Source: Cotesia glomerata (taxonomy: Eukaryota > Arthropoda > Insecta > Hymenoptera > Braconidae). Taken from it: a DNA stretch of 64,000 nt. How positions within the stretch are numbered: position 1 is the first letter of the stretch; every line of letters begins with the position of its first letter. The notes under the pieces were generated by a model. That model had not been told where the DNA came from. It saw only the letters and a program-made list of their open reading frames with translations, and did not search any database. Location of the stretch: contig NC_058161.1 in assembly GCF_020080835.1 (NCBI RefSeq), positions 4,092,001 through 4,156,000 of the forward strand, written 5' to 3'. The position numbers were made by a program, and so were the translations under genes. Below are positions 41,501 to 56,214 of this stretch, one piece after another.

Positions 41501-44500
41501 ATTTGATAATTTTAAGAATTTTTTCAACAAATAAATTATGGTAAAAAAAAAAGTAGAAAAAAAATTGACATGTAGAAATTTTAAAAAATAAAAAATGCAA
41601 TTTTTTAAAAATAACTTTTTGGAAAAAATCTGATTGTTGAAAAAAATTAAAAAATGATTAAGTGACTGCTAACTTTAATGTCATCAATTTTAAAAACTTT
41701 TGTAACAAATCAATTATAATAAAAAAAATATTACATTAAAGTTAGCAGTCACTTAACCTTTTTTTTTAATTTTTTTTACAAATAAATTTTTTCCAAAAAA
41801 TTGTTTTTAAAAAATTGCCTTTTTTTTATTTTTCAAAATTTCTACATGTCAATTATTTTTTCTTATTTTTTTTGCCATAATTTATTTGTTAAAAAAATTC
41901 TGAAAATTGTCAAAATTCTGCTAAATTAATTTTCATTAGAAAAATGCTTATAAAAATTTTCACTTGTAATTTTTATTAATTTTAACATGTGAAATTTTTT
42001 AATAAATTTTTTTTTTATAATAATTCAAGTGCCATAAAATTCTAAAAAAATTTTTGTCAACTTCAGTGTCATAATTTCAATTAAGTTGCGCGCGCGACAG
42101 TTGTTCAGATAACTTAAAAATTTAATCTGTCAAATTGAAGAAATAAATAGTTCAGTGAATAAAATCTGACATTTACTTTATTTGTTATAATTAAATGTTA
42201 GTTTAAAGTCAAAACTAATTATTTAATAATTTATTTTGTTGGTTATATAATATGTCAACACAGATCTCTATCACAATATTCCATGCGATGCATTTCTTCT
42301 CTTTTAAACTTCATGCACATCCAAGCAAATTTATTAATCAACCTAAATTAAAATAAAACGTCAATGTTTTAAATATTTGACTTTAAACTAAAACTTATCG
42401 TTTAAAGTTAATTATTAACTATTAATTAATATTTATTCTACCAACCGAATTGCTGTTGAACCTCATTCAGTTGAAATAATTTGAGTTTAGTTTTTATAGA
42501 GTTTATTAACAAAGTGAATAAAAATTGACATTGACGTGAAGTAATAAATTGCGGCAATTTTTATTTATTAGATACAAAAGCTAATTGATTATTTGTGGCT
42601 AGAATTTTGTGAATAGATTCATTAAGCAATTCTAAAATAATTATTTTTTTTTTCAAGCGAATTTTTGTTAGTTTAATTAAAATAACAATCAAAAGCGTGC
42701 ATGCAAGTCGTGAATAGCTGAACAATTGTTAGCAATTATTTTTAAATATTTATGTTTAGAATTATTAAAATTATTTAAATCTTAAAATAATTTTTTACAA
42801 TAATTATTTTTTACACTAAAAAATATTTTACAATTGTTAAAAATTAAATAAAATTTTTCTAAACATTAATATTTATTAGCAAGGCATTAACAATAATAAA
42901 AAATGCTTTATAAACATAACAACAGACTCAACCACTCACGATACAATTTATTTATTTTCAAACTAATAAATTAATTTAAATTGAAAGTTATATATCATTT
43001 AATAAATTATTATTATCATTATAATTAATATTAATAATCGCCGTCGCTTTAACGTCATCAATTAAATATCAAATCAAGACTCCATTTTTTACCTGAGTTG
43101 AGAATGGAGCCTTGGGTGGGCCAAAATAGTAGTAGAAGTAGACGTAGGTTTAACAGAAGAACAGATAAGTAATACAATAAAATTAATCAAATATTTATAA
43201 TCTATTAATTATTAATTATTATCAGCTATTATGTTTTATAATTTAGTGTTATAGTTTGTTAATATAATAGTTTAAGTTAATTTATTCAAGTTTGTCTTGT
43301 GGTCTGATAATAAAAGTGGTAGAGTTTTATTGTCCGGCTGCCAAAAATACTAGGCCAATTCGCCAAGATGACATTAGCCATGCTTTAATTTAATATTTAT
43401 TTATGGGTGATTCTCTGTAAGGATGTTTTTTGTTGTCCAAGGCATTTTTTTATTAGAAAAATTGTTATTTTGTTACTAAAAAAAATTTATTACAAAAGTA
43501 AAAAAAAATTTCTATTTATTTATTTATCAAAATTTTAGACCCTGAAGCCTTAGCTCCCTAAGGGCCTTACATATAAATTGATACATAGTAATAATAAAAG
43601 TTATTAACAGTAATTGAAATGATAATAATAAAGTAAAAATAAATAACGTTGTCTCAAAGCAAAGTCCATCAAAGTAATTAATTTAACATTTAATGACTCT
43701 AGATCATAAAACAAAAGAGATGAAAAAATATAAATTTAAATATAAATAATTAGTAATTTGAACAGTTATATAATGACGATTATAAAACATCTTTATCGAC
43801 AAAAATTTCTATTTGGAGCATTGAAAACTAAAATGGAATAAATTTTGATTTTTATACTATAAATTCGTAAACCACCGAAATAACAGTCCCCTGGACTGTC
43901 CCATTCCCAAAATTAAAACTTTAAGATTAAATTTTAAGTTATTCGTCCATAATATATCATTTGGTCCATAATGTTTATAAACTTAATTAGTTAACTAACA
44001 ATCTTCTTCAATAAAAAGTAACGAAAATTAATTTGTTTCATTAAATTTATTAAACCAAAGTTTGTCCCAGGCATTTAAAGAACAGTCCCTTGCCAGAAGT
44101 TCAAAGCCAAAAAAAAATCCAGCGTGTTATTTTACCTTTTGTAAGGTTTATAAGGATTTAACTAGCCTTGAGTTAATAACCATAGGGCTGTTAGCGCTTT
44201 ATCGGCATTTTATTTAGTGTCAAAGCACCGATTGTGCAAGAAATATGTGTCCGGGCCACTTGAAAACTCAGTCTCCTGGCAACTATTTTTATTTATAATT
44301 TATTTATAAAATTGGATCCATAAGTCTTAGTATTATTCTAATTAATGTAAACATTCATTGAGAACTTGAAAAGTTTAATGCATTGAAATAGTTTGCTTGA
44401 TTTTTTCCAATTTGATAAAAAAAAACGCCATTCGGCCACACCCGAAATGGAAGGTAGATTTCACTGAATGAAATTCTTGATAGAATGACGTACATAAGTC

Positions 44501-44863
44501 GGTTGTACTACTCATTGCCTAAAAATGGTTCAATTGCACTCTTAAATTTGAAAAAATAACTAAAAATGGTCAAAATGTCAATGTTATAAACGTCAAATTG
44601 AAGGCGATTTCATGAGATTTCACATGAATTTATCAAAAATTAGCAATCTCTTTTCAATCAAAAGTTATACATCAATGAAGTGGCCAAAAACGTGATTTTC
44701 ACTATTTTGAAAATTTTAAATGGCCGCCATTTCTAAACTAATTGATCGAGTTTGCTCATTTTCGAACTCGTTCAAGATAATTACCCAAAGAATATGTGTA
44801 ACGAGTTTCATCTAAATCCGTTAAGAATTGTCGACGCTTTCGTGTCCAAAAGCCTCGTTATAT

Positions 44864-44936
<73 letters not shown>

Positions 44937-45394
44937 TATCACTGTTTAAATTTAAGATACCAGTCTTAGGTATGAGAAATCAAACTCCAATGTACATACC
45001 TATTGCTAAATCTAACTTATCTCAGGCAGCGCCAATATGTCGCATCTCTAATACAGTGAATCCCTTTTATCAATGGGAACCTGCACTTGATATGTTGAAT
45101 TGTCCTAATGGCTATGTAACTGCGTTACTTGGCAAACTAGCAACTAAGTGGCGTTAAAGATGTGCAATTATGAATTAATAGTTAATAAGTAATTTTTAAT
45201 AGGTAATAATTAATAAGTAATAAGCAATAATTACTCAGCAATTTTTATGAGTATAAATGAATGAAATCACTATGCTAGCTATAAGTCATCTTGTTATACA
45301 TCAAAAATTTATTTTTCTTATGTACTAACGATTGTATTATTAACCCTGTTAATGGCCTAGGCTGTTGGGTTTGTTTATTGAAATAAAATAAAAT

Positions 45395-45473
<79 letters not shown>

Positions 45474-48400
45474 AATATATAAACTTTTGAACCAATGCTA
45501 ATTTTGAGCTTTACTCGACTACATAAGAGATAAAATGACAAAATTCCGTGTGAATTCCGACCCAAGGACCAATGCAACAGATAGATTTCTACGAAATGTA
45601 CCTAAAAAAACAGTCCCCTGTCATGTTATATGGCAAAAGATACACAAATATCGAAAAAGCAAAAATTAAATCGGTTGTTTATTTATTATGATTAAGCTGA
45701 TAGTTTTGTAGCCCTTGTTAATTTTTTTTCTAATAAAATCAAAAATAATTTGGTTGGACAACTTTGTACAGATTTAAGACGTCCTTACAGAGAATCACCC
45801 TTATATATTAAAAAAATTTTATTTTTTTTGTTATAAAAAATTTATCAGGATAAATAAAAATTATAAAATTGTGAGTTAAGTGATACTAAGCTTCAGTATG
45901 CTTGCATTAGTGCAAGATACTTTTATTAAAAACATAACAAACAAAAAAAATGTGGAAAAGCTGTCATTAATTTTAACTATTTAATTTATATTCGTATCTA
46001 TATTTATATACTAATTTTTATGTGGAATATAAATTACAAATAAGTAACTTTGTTAATTTATCATAGTCATCAAAGTTTTATAATTACAAAAGTTACTAAT
46101 TATATCACATTACAAATATCATAAGATAAATTATATATATATATTTTTGTAAATTTAATTTAATATGAAAAAAAATTAATTAAATTTTTTTCCGACTTTT
46201 ATTTGAACTAGAATAATTTGAAAGAGTAAACACGCTTATGATACTTGTAACGCGATGGTTTAATCTAGGTGGGTACATATCTTCTCATGTACTTCTGTAA
46301 ATTATTTTCACATGAGAAATGCAAGTGCGAGGTGAATGAAATGATAAATTTTATAAAATAAAATAAGGGTTAAATAAACACGGCTTGTTCAAGATACTAA
46401 ATAAATAATTAAAACACTATTTATATATATTAATTAAAAATATAATCAAACAAAAAAAAAAATTGATATTAAATTTATAAAATTGTTATCATTATAATTA
46501 GTAAGTTATCATAACAGGGTTAAAATTTGAAACACAGCATAAGCAAACATTTCAAAAACAAGCCGTTTAATTTATAAATTCAATAAATTATTTCAATATT
46601 ATAATATTATAAAAAAAGCATAATCAAATAGATGAATTAATGAAATACTCCTAGTTTCATTTTTTATTCTCAAATGCATTATTAAGGGGGATAGCCACTG
46701 TGAAATTTCAAAAAAAAAAAAATTTTTTTTTTATTAAATCAAAAATATGTATCTAGAGTTTTATATGAAAATTCCGAATATTTTTCAAGTTATAGTCATT
46801 TTTGTAACACCGTGTCAAATGACCATTGTATGCCCAAACAACCATTATATTTGAAAAATAGTATTATAAAATTCTATTAATAAATCGTACTTTGATTCAT
46901 TACAATTGAGATTTAAAATACTATTCTTATGTAGTACAAAGGTCGCCAAAAATATTTGTTCAATTTTTAGGTTCAACGTTTCATAATTAAAAAATTAACT
47001 GCAAATAAAATTATAATTGAATTTTCTCAAGTTTCCTAAAAAATTATTAAATTTTTATTGTATTTTCTTTTAATTGAAAATGACTTTTTCAATTAATGTT
47101 GAAGCTTTAAATTTTATTTCAGATGTTAATTTTTATTTATTTAAAAATTGACATTAAAAAAAAATTTTTTTTTATAATAAATCAAAGTTTATACATTTAA
47201 AAATATGTATCTAGAGTTTTATATGAAAATTCCGAATATTTTTCGAGATATAGTCATTTTTGTGACAGCGTGTCAAATGACCATTGCACGGGCGGCGCTC
47301 CGACGATAACGCGTTTTTCTCAAAACTACTTTTTTTAAACTGGTGGGATCTGTAATTTGCATAAATATGAACCGATTTGCAACTTTTTTTTCCGTATTCG
47401 TCTATTCAGTAGCTATAGTTGCACGTATGGGATTTTGAAAATTTTGATTTTTAAGATTTTTTAGGGCTGTTTGAATCCAAAAAAATGAGAAAAAAAACGA
47501 AAAAATTTTTAATATGTCGCCATTTTTTTTAAAATCCAAATTTTCAAAATCTTCTACGTGGAACGATAACCACATGATTGCAGATTACAACGCAGTTTGG
47601 TTTTTTTGTTTTAGATAATCCGTTTTTGAGTTAGAGATCCCACCGTGGTGGGGGAAATTTTTTTGATGCTCCACAAAAATTTTTATAACTTTGTAACAAC
47701 ATGATATTTTTTAATAAAAATTTAGGAGAATTATCTTCAATGTATACTTTATAAAACAAAAAAAACCCGATCCCCAAATTCCTTTATTATCCCAGTCAAA
47801 AAAATTCCCTATTTTTTCGATCCTCACAGTGGCTATCCCCCTTAAATACTCAACTCTTGAAGAAATTGATCTAATTTTTTTTAAATAAAATTTTTTATTA
47901 AATAATTTTTTCAAGGGTTGATTACTTAAATTAATATTAATATAAAACAGTGTAGATAAAAAATGTTATAATTATTTATAAAAAATAGTGTATGATTCTT
48001 CTAGTGTAAAAAAGTGTCAAACGTTCGCAATAAGCTACCGAGCATGTTCATTTTTGTTTTATTTTAAAAATCAATGCTACCTCAAATTGGCAGTACAGCG
48101 TATTCTATCAATTAATATTAATTAATTAAGAAAAAAAAAAAAATGACCGTTTAATGAAAGTGAATGATAATATAAACACAATTTAATTTTATAATAAACG
48201 CAGCGCTGCCACGTGTTAACCAGTATATAATAATGCAGTGTATGCAGCAATTATAATCAAAGTGTTCAGTTGTTAAATTACCTTTTCGCTGCAGTACTTG
48301 TGTCACTACCGTTGATTTTTTTTTTTTATAACAAAAGTTGTTAGAGAAAAATATAATATAATATCAAAAAATTTATTTATATCCAGTATTAGTTTATTTA

Positions 48401-51400
48401 AAAAAAAAAAATTTACGCGAATTTTTTTATGATATGAAAATTTACCTAGAGTAATTATATGTAATATAATATTATAAATATATAGATTGTTGGGGGGATA
48501 AATAAATAAAATTTCTTACCGATTCCAAACGGCTTTAACGGTGTGGTATTGAAAGGACTGTCATCATTTCTCGCGTGTCCGACGGACGCTCGTCTTGGAT
48601 GAGGTAGGCCATTAAGTTCGGAATTGAGATCTGTTACACTTTCGGAGCGTGTAACGCTCAGCGCTTCCATCGAGGTATCGAATCTCATGATCTGGTTTTA
48701 AAATTAAAAATTATTGTTAGTGATGGTTAATCGGCTGGGAACGTTTGCAACGTTTAATGAAAGTTTTAAGAAGAAAAACAGACAGACAGACCGACATGCC
48801 GAAGATAGGAGTGCAGTGATAAGAACAATTGATTAAATAAAGTTTAAAAATCAATGAGATAGAGCGCTAATTAAAGTAAAATAAAGTATTTAATTAAATT
48901 AAATTGTACATTAGAAAAAAAATTTAGTAGATTAAAAAAAAAAAATTATTTTGAATAATTTTATTGTCTTGAATTAAAAAAAAAATTTTTTAATCAAATA
49001 AAATTGACTCGAATTTTTAGAGTAAAAATTATAATAATAAAGTTAGCCGACATTTTTAATTTTTTTATTTTGCTTAATTTATTAATTTATAACTAAAAAA
49101 TATTTTTAAAAAATTGCACTTATAGTTTTTGATGTTTTTAACAAATGAAAAAAATTTTTTTCTAATAATTCTTTAATAAAAAAAATCATAAAAATTTTTA
49201 GATTTCGGCTAACTTATTTTCATGTAAAAATTTGGTAATTATTTACAAGTGGGGTCCATCCTATTTTTGGCCATAACTAGGTGAAAAATTGACATTTTTT
49301 AATTTTTTTTATTCTGTTTGTTTTTACGGCGCATTTATGATAAAAAATGTTGTAAAAGGAAAAAAAAAATATTTCGGTAGCTTTTTTTGCCTTGAAAAGT
49401 TGGAAAAATTTTTGGCTCTCATGTTTTTGGATAAAAATTCTATTTTATCTTTTTTTGATGTTTTTAATATACTTTTTTTTTTGAAAAAAAAATGAACAAT
49501 TAAAAAAAAATTGAATACAACAATTTTCTAAAAAGTTTATAAATTTTTTTGAAAATTTGTTAAAATTGTGATAATCAACTTTTTTTTTTAATTGTTCATT
49601 TTTTTTTATATATTTTTCAAAAAAAGAAAATATATCAATAAAATCAAATAAAAATTTTGTTCAAAAAAATGAAAATTAAAATGGTCCCCACTCGTAATTG
49701 ATAGTTAATTTTTTAATTAATAAAATAGAATAAAATTTTTTAATCTGAAATAAATAATTAATTACTTAATAAAGTAACAAATAATTAATTTTAAAATTAA
49801 TTTTTTGGCTTAAGAATTTTACTGAGAAATTTTTGAATCAAGTTAATTTTTTTTTCAATGGATAAAAGGTGAAATCATAAGTAGTAAAAAAAAAAGAAAG
49901 AGAAGATAATTGGTAAAAAAAAAAAAATTATTATATAAAATTATAAGTTTGAGCATTAATAATCCATTGGATGATGCGAACTAAGTGAAAAAAAATGCAT
50001 TCCAAATTATAAGTAAGTGTTAATAAGCATTACAGTGCAAGCAAGACGTTGAAGAGGCAGAAGTACCTGCGAGAAGTTTGGTACGCTGGCTGTCTTGCGC
50101 ATCAATGGTTGTCCCTGTGCTTGGAGTAATTCTTTCACTGCGACGTTTTGTCTCAATCGATCTAGCGTCAAGATACTTTCGACTGCCGAAACACCTCTTG
50201 TATATTTTTCTAGAAGTTTAATTGCATTTAGATTAAACATACTCATTTATTTACTTAGTACTTAAATGTTCGATGATTTTAATTTTGAACAGTGTAATTT
50301 GTTTTAACGCTAAAGTTTTTGATTTATTGAGAAGAAAATATTGATATTGCATAATTAATGTAACTGAAGCGTTATTGATGCGAATACATTAAAAACATCT
50401 GTGGAATGCTTAAGTATTATGATAATCACTTTATAAAAGTTGTAAAGGTGTTTGAAAACAGATTTATTGGTTATTTTATACCAATATTTTAATTTTTGAC
50501 ACGCTTTTATTTGTTTAAGCTGTTTGAATGGATGTATTTACTTAAAGGAATTTTTAAATGTTATTTTTATTATATTTATGACAATAGTATAATTTTGTAA
50601 TTTTATTTTAGTGTCTTGGTCAGAATAAAAAAAGACTAATTTTAAAAATTGAACATCCATCATCCATAAGATAGAAAATATTTTTTTTTTTTTTTTTTTA
50701 ATTAAGTTAAATAGAATCTAATGCTTCTAGTTTTTAATCACCATAAAAAATGTTAAATTAAATTATAGTTTAAAAAATTAAAAAATACACTTTGATATCA
50801 AACTAAACTAAAAAATAGAAAACAATTTTTAATAAATTAAAAATAAAAATAGAGATAAATAAAAAAAAAATTTTTTTAATTTAAAAAAACACTCCTTTTT
50901 TTTTTTTTTTTTTTTTTTTTAATGAAAAATTTTTTGTTAAGGTAGTTTATTCAGAACATATAGTTTGTGCTATTTCTTTCCTTTTCACTCGCTAGTGCTG
51001 CCTTTCTCACAGATTATCTCTTATTCACTTTTACTAATGGTTATTTTTGTTTAACTAGCCAGTTTATTAACAATTTATAAAAAAATACATGATCGAAATT
51101 TTCAAAATTTCTTTGGATTATTTTAAGTATATTACTCTAACAGGTATCAGTTTTTTGAAATGATCTTAAAATCCTTTCAATGCAATAACCATTAATATTT
51201 GTAATTTTCTCACTCTCCACCCATAATGTCCGTGCTAAAATGTCATCTTTAATTACAATTATCTCATTTCTGGTCAATTGATTTCAAATTTCAACAGCAC
51301 ATGTAATGCGTATACTATTACCCATATTTAAAATTTCAAAAACTTCTTAAAATTTTTCATTTATAATCGAACTACCTTAATAAAAAATTGAATTAAAATA

Positions 51401-54400
51401 ATTTTTTTTTACTAAAAATTAATTTTTACTTTTTAATTAAATTTGCTATTGAGTGTGAACCTATTTATTTTTTTTTTAAACTATAATTTAATTTATTCTA
51501 CGTTTAGCTGTTAATTAAATTCAACATAGATAAGATAATACCCAACTACAAAAAGACCTTATTAATATTATTTTACATTTAACAAAACCAACTTATGACT
51601 TGATGTTTTATTTCAAAGATATAAATTATAATGCTAATCTCAAAACAAAAAAAAATCGTTCCGGTATTTGAATTCTCCTTTTGCTCAATATTAAATAATT
51701 CCATTATTTATTACCAAGAGAAAGATAAAAAAGATAAGATAAAATGTAAAGATTTAAAATTACCTATGTAAGTTTCGCCATCACACAAGCCACTGTCTTC
51801 TCCACTGGCAGCGATCTGGGCCAAGCTTTCGCGATCCTCGAGCTCTTCACTAGCCTTTGGTATATTAGAAACGACTTCATAAGTGACTCCAGTCTGAGTA
51901 AGACAATCAGTACGAACAATTCTCTTGAACAATTTATCAGCAAGGCTCTGTTTTTTGTAGATATTGAGCGCAAGTCTTTTTCTCAGTACAAGATCCATCT
52001 GCGCGGGGTGCGATAAGCGGACGGTTGTCTTGAGGATTAAAAACACCCGCTCGTTGGTATCAGTAGCGCGATTTAAATGCAAATCGTCGTGTATACTAGA
52101 GTCCCAGGCGGCGATAGCACAGACGTCTTTCTCCAAGTGCCGAATTATCGGGAGGGTAAAAAATTTATTGCCATGCTCCTTAGAAATAATGGAATTCAAT
52201 CCGGTAATGGATACTTCCTCGCCAGATTGGTGTGTCGACAAATCGTCGGCGTTGAGATCAAGAAATAGTACGGGAATGTGTGGCTCCATTCCAGGCGGGG
52301 GATTCCAGTCAGCGGGTGCTCCGGGAATCCCAGAACCCGCGGCCGGGACTAGCACGGCGTTCCTTTCTTCAGTCAGACTCACCCACTGGTCAACTAAACT
52401 CTGCTCGCGCTCTACGTCTTGCTCGGTTTTGTTTTTCTTGTTTATCAGCTTCTGAATGTGCTGGTCTAGGTACTGCCGTCGCCTCATTAAAGCGTCGCTC
52501 CATTTTTCTCTCAAGACACTCAAATCCTCGTCTTGATAACTGTCCAAAGGGTTTTGGTACCGGTTGCGGACTGATACACTACCCACTGCGATGTCCAGCA
52601 CTGATTGACAGATTATTGGCAAAGTGCCGGAATTTTGAACAGGTTTCACTCGCACCTATAAAGTTTTAAATAATTAGATATTATTTTATGGAAAATAGAT
52701 GTTTTTGTTATATAAAATTTAATGTGAAAAATAAGGTAAAGACTTTTTTTTTTATTGAAAGAAGAAATTATAAATCTTTCATTTATATTTTTTATTTCAC
52801 AGGTTAAAAATAAAAATTTTTACACTTGTCTTGTTTTTCATTGATACTTTTAAAAATCAATTTATAAAGTTGCATACGATTTTTTTCATTAAAAAATTAA
52901 AATAATTGAATTATCAATTAATTTTTTAAATTGAAATTATTATATTTTTGATGCAGAATATGAAAAAATATTGAAAAATTACCTCTAAATTGTAGATCAA
53001 ACGTCAAAATTTATAATTTTTTTTAAATTTCTAAAAAACATTTTTTCAATTTATTTAAAAAAAAATAGTATGGTACTTTATAAATTAATTATTAAATTTT
53101 TCAATGAAAAATAAAACATTTGACCGTTTTTTGAATTTTAAATTGAAAAATCAAATTAAAAAAATTATTTTTCAAGTCATATTAATAAAATTGCTGTAAC
53201 AACAAGTAAAATAAAAAAAAAAATAAATTTTATATTTTTCATAATAAAAAAAAAAACGCTAGAGTTTTACACCAAAATTAGCGTTTTTAATTCCTCATTT
53301 AAAACACATAAAAAGTAAAACTGAAATTAAAAAGAAATTTACACCAGCTATTAAGGTAGTTATTATGGTACAATATTTTTAAAAAATTAGAGATTATACG
53401 CGCCGCAAAATTATATGAGCTTGTAGCTTAGTTATCCATAATTTTTACGCAAGACTGTACCCGTGGAGTCGCAACTCATACAATTCTTTCCGTCCGACTC
53501 CGTAAATAAATACTTTTTCATATATTACTAAACTTTAATCCGTTATTTATAAATAATTAGAAGGTCAAAAATTTTTTTTAATTTTTTTTTAAACTCACAA
53601 CAAATACATTAAAATATTTTTTTGTCTATATATGTCTATGTCTATATTAATACATCAAAAAATTATCAGTTTTTTTAAACTTATACCACTGACAATTGAT
53701 CCCACTGTCAATTTATCGGTTTACACACACACGATAAATTCAAAAATCTTGATCAAATATAAAAATTTATTGAATCAAGTATTTATGATAATTTTTTTGG
53801 TAGCTCCTTCCAGGCTTTCCGCTCTAATCTCAAGAAACATATATTGCAATATTATTAATAACACCGTTAATTTTTTTTTTTAACTTTTGAATTTTTTTTT
53901 CTTTTTAATTTTTTCCAGGTATCGCCAAATAAACCTATGTGTGTATAATTTTCGAACCAAAATTTTCAGATTTAAAAAATTTATAATTAATATCTTATAA
54001 TTTAAAGAATGTACTGATTGTTGTATAATGCCGATTGGCGTCAAATGAATGAATAAATAAATAAATAAATAATTTGAATTAAAAAAAAAATTACTTCCAC
54101 CAAGAATAGAATTTCAAGAAAAATTTTTACTTCGGCCAACACAACTTCGGTTTTCCTTCACTCGAAAATTTTCTTGAGCCAAGAATTTTGTTCTCCAGTC
54201 AAGAAATTTTTCTTTCTGTGTACCTCAAAAATAACTTAAAATCTAAAAATCATAAAAAAAAACTTTTACCTGTATCCTACGCTGCTGTCCTTGTCTTAGC
54301 TGATAAACTCCGCCAGTCATAGCGTCAGGTTTAATAACAACTTCAACCGGAGAATATTCTCCTTGTTCATTGAGCTCTTGAATTTCGACCCACAATTGAA

Positions 54401-56138
54401 TCTTCCTCGTCAGTTCCGACCAGCGGTCAGCGAGGGATCGCGCTTTAGCCAGCTGCTGTTCAACTTCCCATCCAGGTTTACTGCGCGAAAAACCAGCGCT
54501 TCTGTGCCCCCAGACTTCGATGCTGAGCGCGCCTTCAGAACAGTGTTCCATGAACTCTTCGGTGACAGGAACAGTCAAGTCTTTTGTGTGATTGAACTGA
54601 AAGGTCAGCGAGTCCCGTTGATTTGTGCTGTTGTTATTCGCAGTGTTGATATTGCTGACCGGCAAGTCGCTGTTGACCACCGGCGGCACCACGATCGGCT
54701 CAGGGTGGCCCCAGAATGTGTACTGGCAGAAGACAAAGTGACTCAGCGAGAGCGGTAATCCACTGGCTTGCTTTATCGTAACGCGACAAGTTATCTGGCT
54801 GGTTCCCGTGTCGTCCTCGTGCTCAGAGGAACCCGAATCCGAGCCAGAAGTTTCGGAAGCTGCCTCACATATTCTGTCCTGAGGAAATTGTCCACTCACG
54901 CGACTTATCTCAACCTGGAGCCGGCCAGCGACTTCGCCCTGTTGGCTGATTATCGGCGTGTGATAGTCCAGTCTTACATCGTGGAACAGAACCTCCAGAA
55001 ATATATTAGCCACTCCAATGAGATTGTGGTTTTCTTGTGACTCGTAAAACGGGTCCTGGGTTTTCCCGGGTACTTCGTCTTTAACTGCGGGTAATCGCGG
55101 CAAACTATTGTTGTTGTATTTCTTCTCTTCGTACATGTCCCGCATGTCGATTAATTTGTTTTCAAGTTTCTCCATTGTCCATACTTGGCTGCCCATATTT
55201 GCTCGCTTTACTAGGATTGCCGGTTCACTGACAAATGCTCCTCGCTGAAAGAATACACTCTAAATATCCAGAGTGTGGTGAAAAAACGAAAAACGAATAA
55301 AAAACAACACAAACAAATAATAAAGACAAAACAAATTTTTTAAATAAAAATATAGGAAGATATTTAGTACCCAAAAATTAAATTTAAACTTTTTTAACAA
55401 GATATTTAAATTTTTCAAATTAAAAAAAATATTTCTAGTAATTGAAATCTTTAAAAAAATAATTGATTCAATTTTTCCGGAATGAAAGATTAAAATAAAA
55501 AAAAATTGATGAAAAAAAATTACAAAACACGTACTTGGAAATTTTTTTAATCTATATTATTAAGAGAAAAAGAAAAATTTTGTCTCCAGGATAGTCATAT
55601 GGTAAAATCGGTTTTTTTTTTAGTGAAATTTAATGTCATTGCAAAAGTCTTGACTTGAATTTGTGCCTTTTCAAGATTTCATATCATTCTCACCGATAGT
55701 CAATTTATGATGAAGTATTTTGGCTGCATTCGAAAATCTATCTCTAGATGCATAATTAATTAAGAATTACCTTGTGTCTTGTGAACTATTGACATTTTTA
55801 AAGATATAAGCTCATCCCGATGTTACACTCATCGAGACCTTTCATTTGAGTACCCACATCAATTTTTCATATATTTATATATTATATATGTATATATAAA
55901 AAATATATCAAAATGCATATGAGTACTCAAATGAAAGGTCTTGATGAGTGTAACATCGGGATGAGCTTATGTCTTTAAAAATGTCAATATTTAAGAAAGT
56001 ACAGTGCAATTTAACATAATTAAGAAATTACCTTGTATCTTGTGAACTATTGACATTTTTAAAGATATGAGCTCATCCCAATGTTACACTCATCAAGACC
56101 TTTCATTTGAGTACCCACATCAATTTTTTATACATATG

Positions 56139-56214
<76 letters not shown>

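Larger units (their letters stand above)
43405..45800. mobile_element. 2.4 kb element with GGGTGATTCTCTGTAAGGA termini
   Basis: The 19-bp left terminus is perfectly complementary to the right terminus; inside both ends TTGTCCAA recurs. Flanks read TTAT on each side, a possible 4-bp duplication. The interior has no transposase but holds LINE fragments and TA tracts. Confidence 0.65.

Noticed and set aside
47711..47914. 67-codon minus-strand frame
   Set aside because: Spans the right end of the TTAA-flanked element and continues into the flank; no domain.
51964..52669. Plus-strand frames opposite Khc-73 exons (also at 37,615-38,372, 54,363-55,040 and 59,449-59,939)
   Set aside because: Antisense shadows of conserved kinesin sequence.
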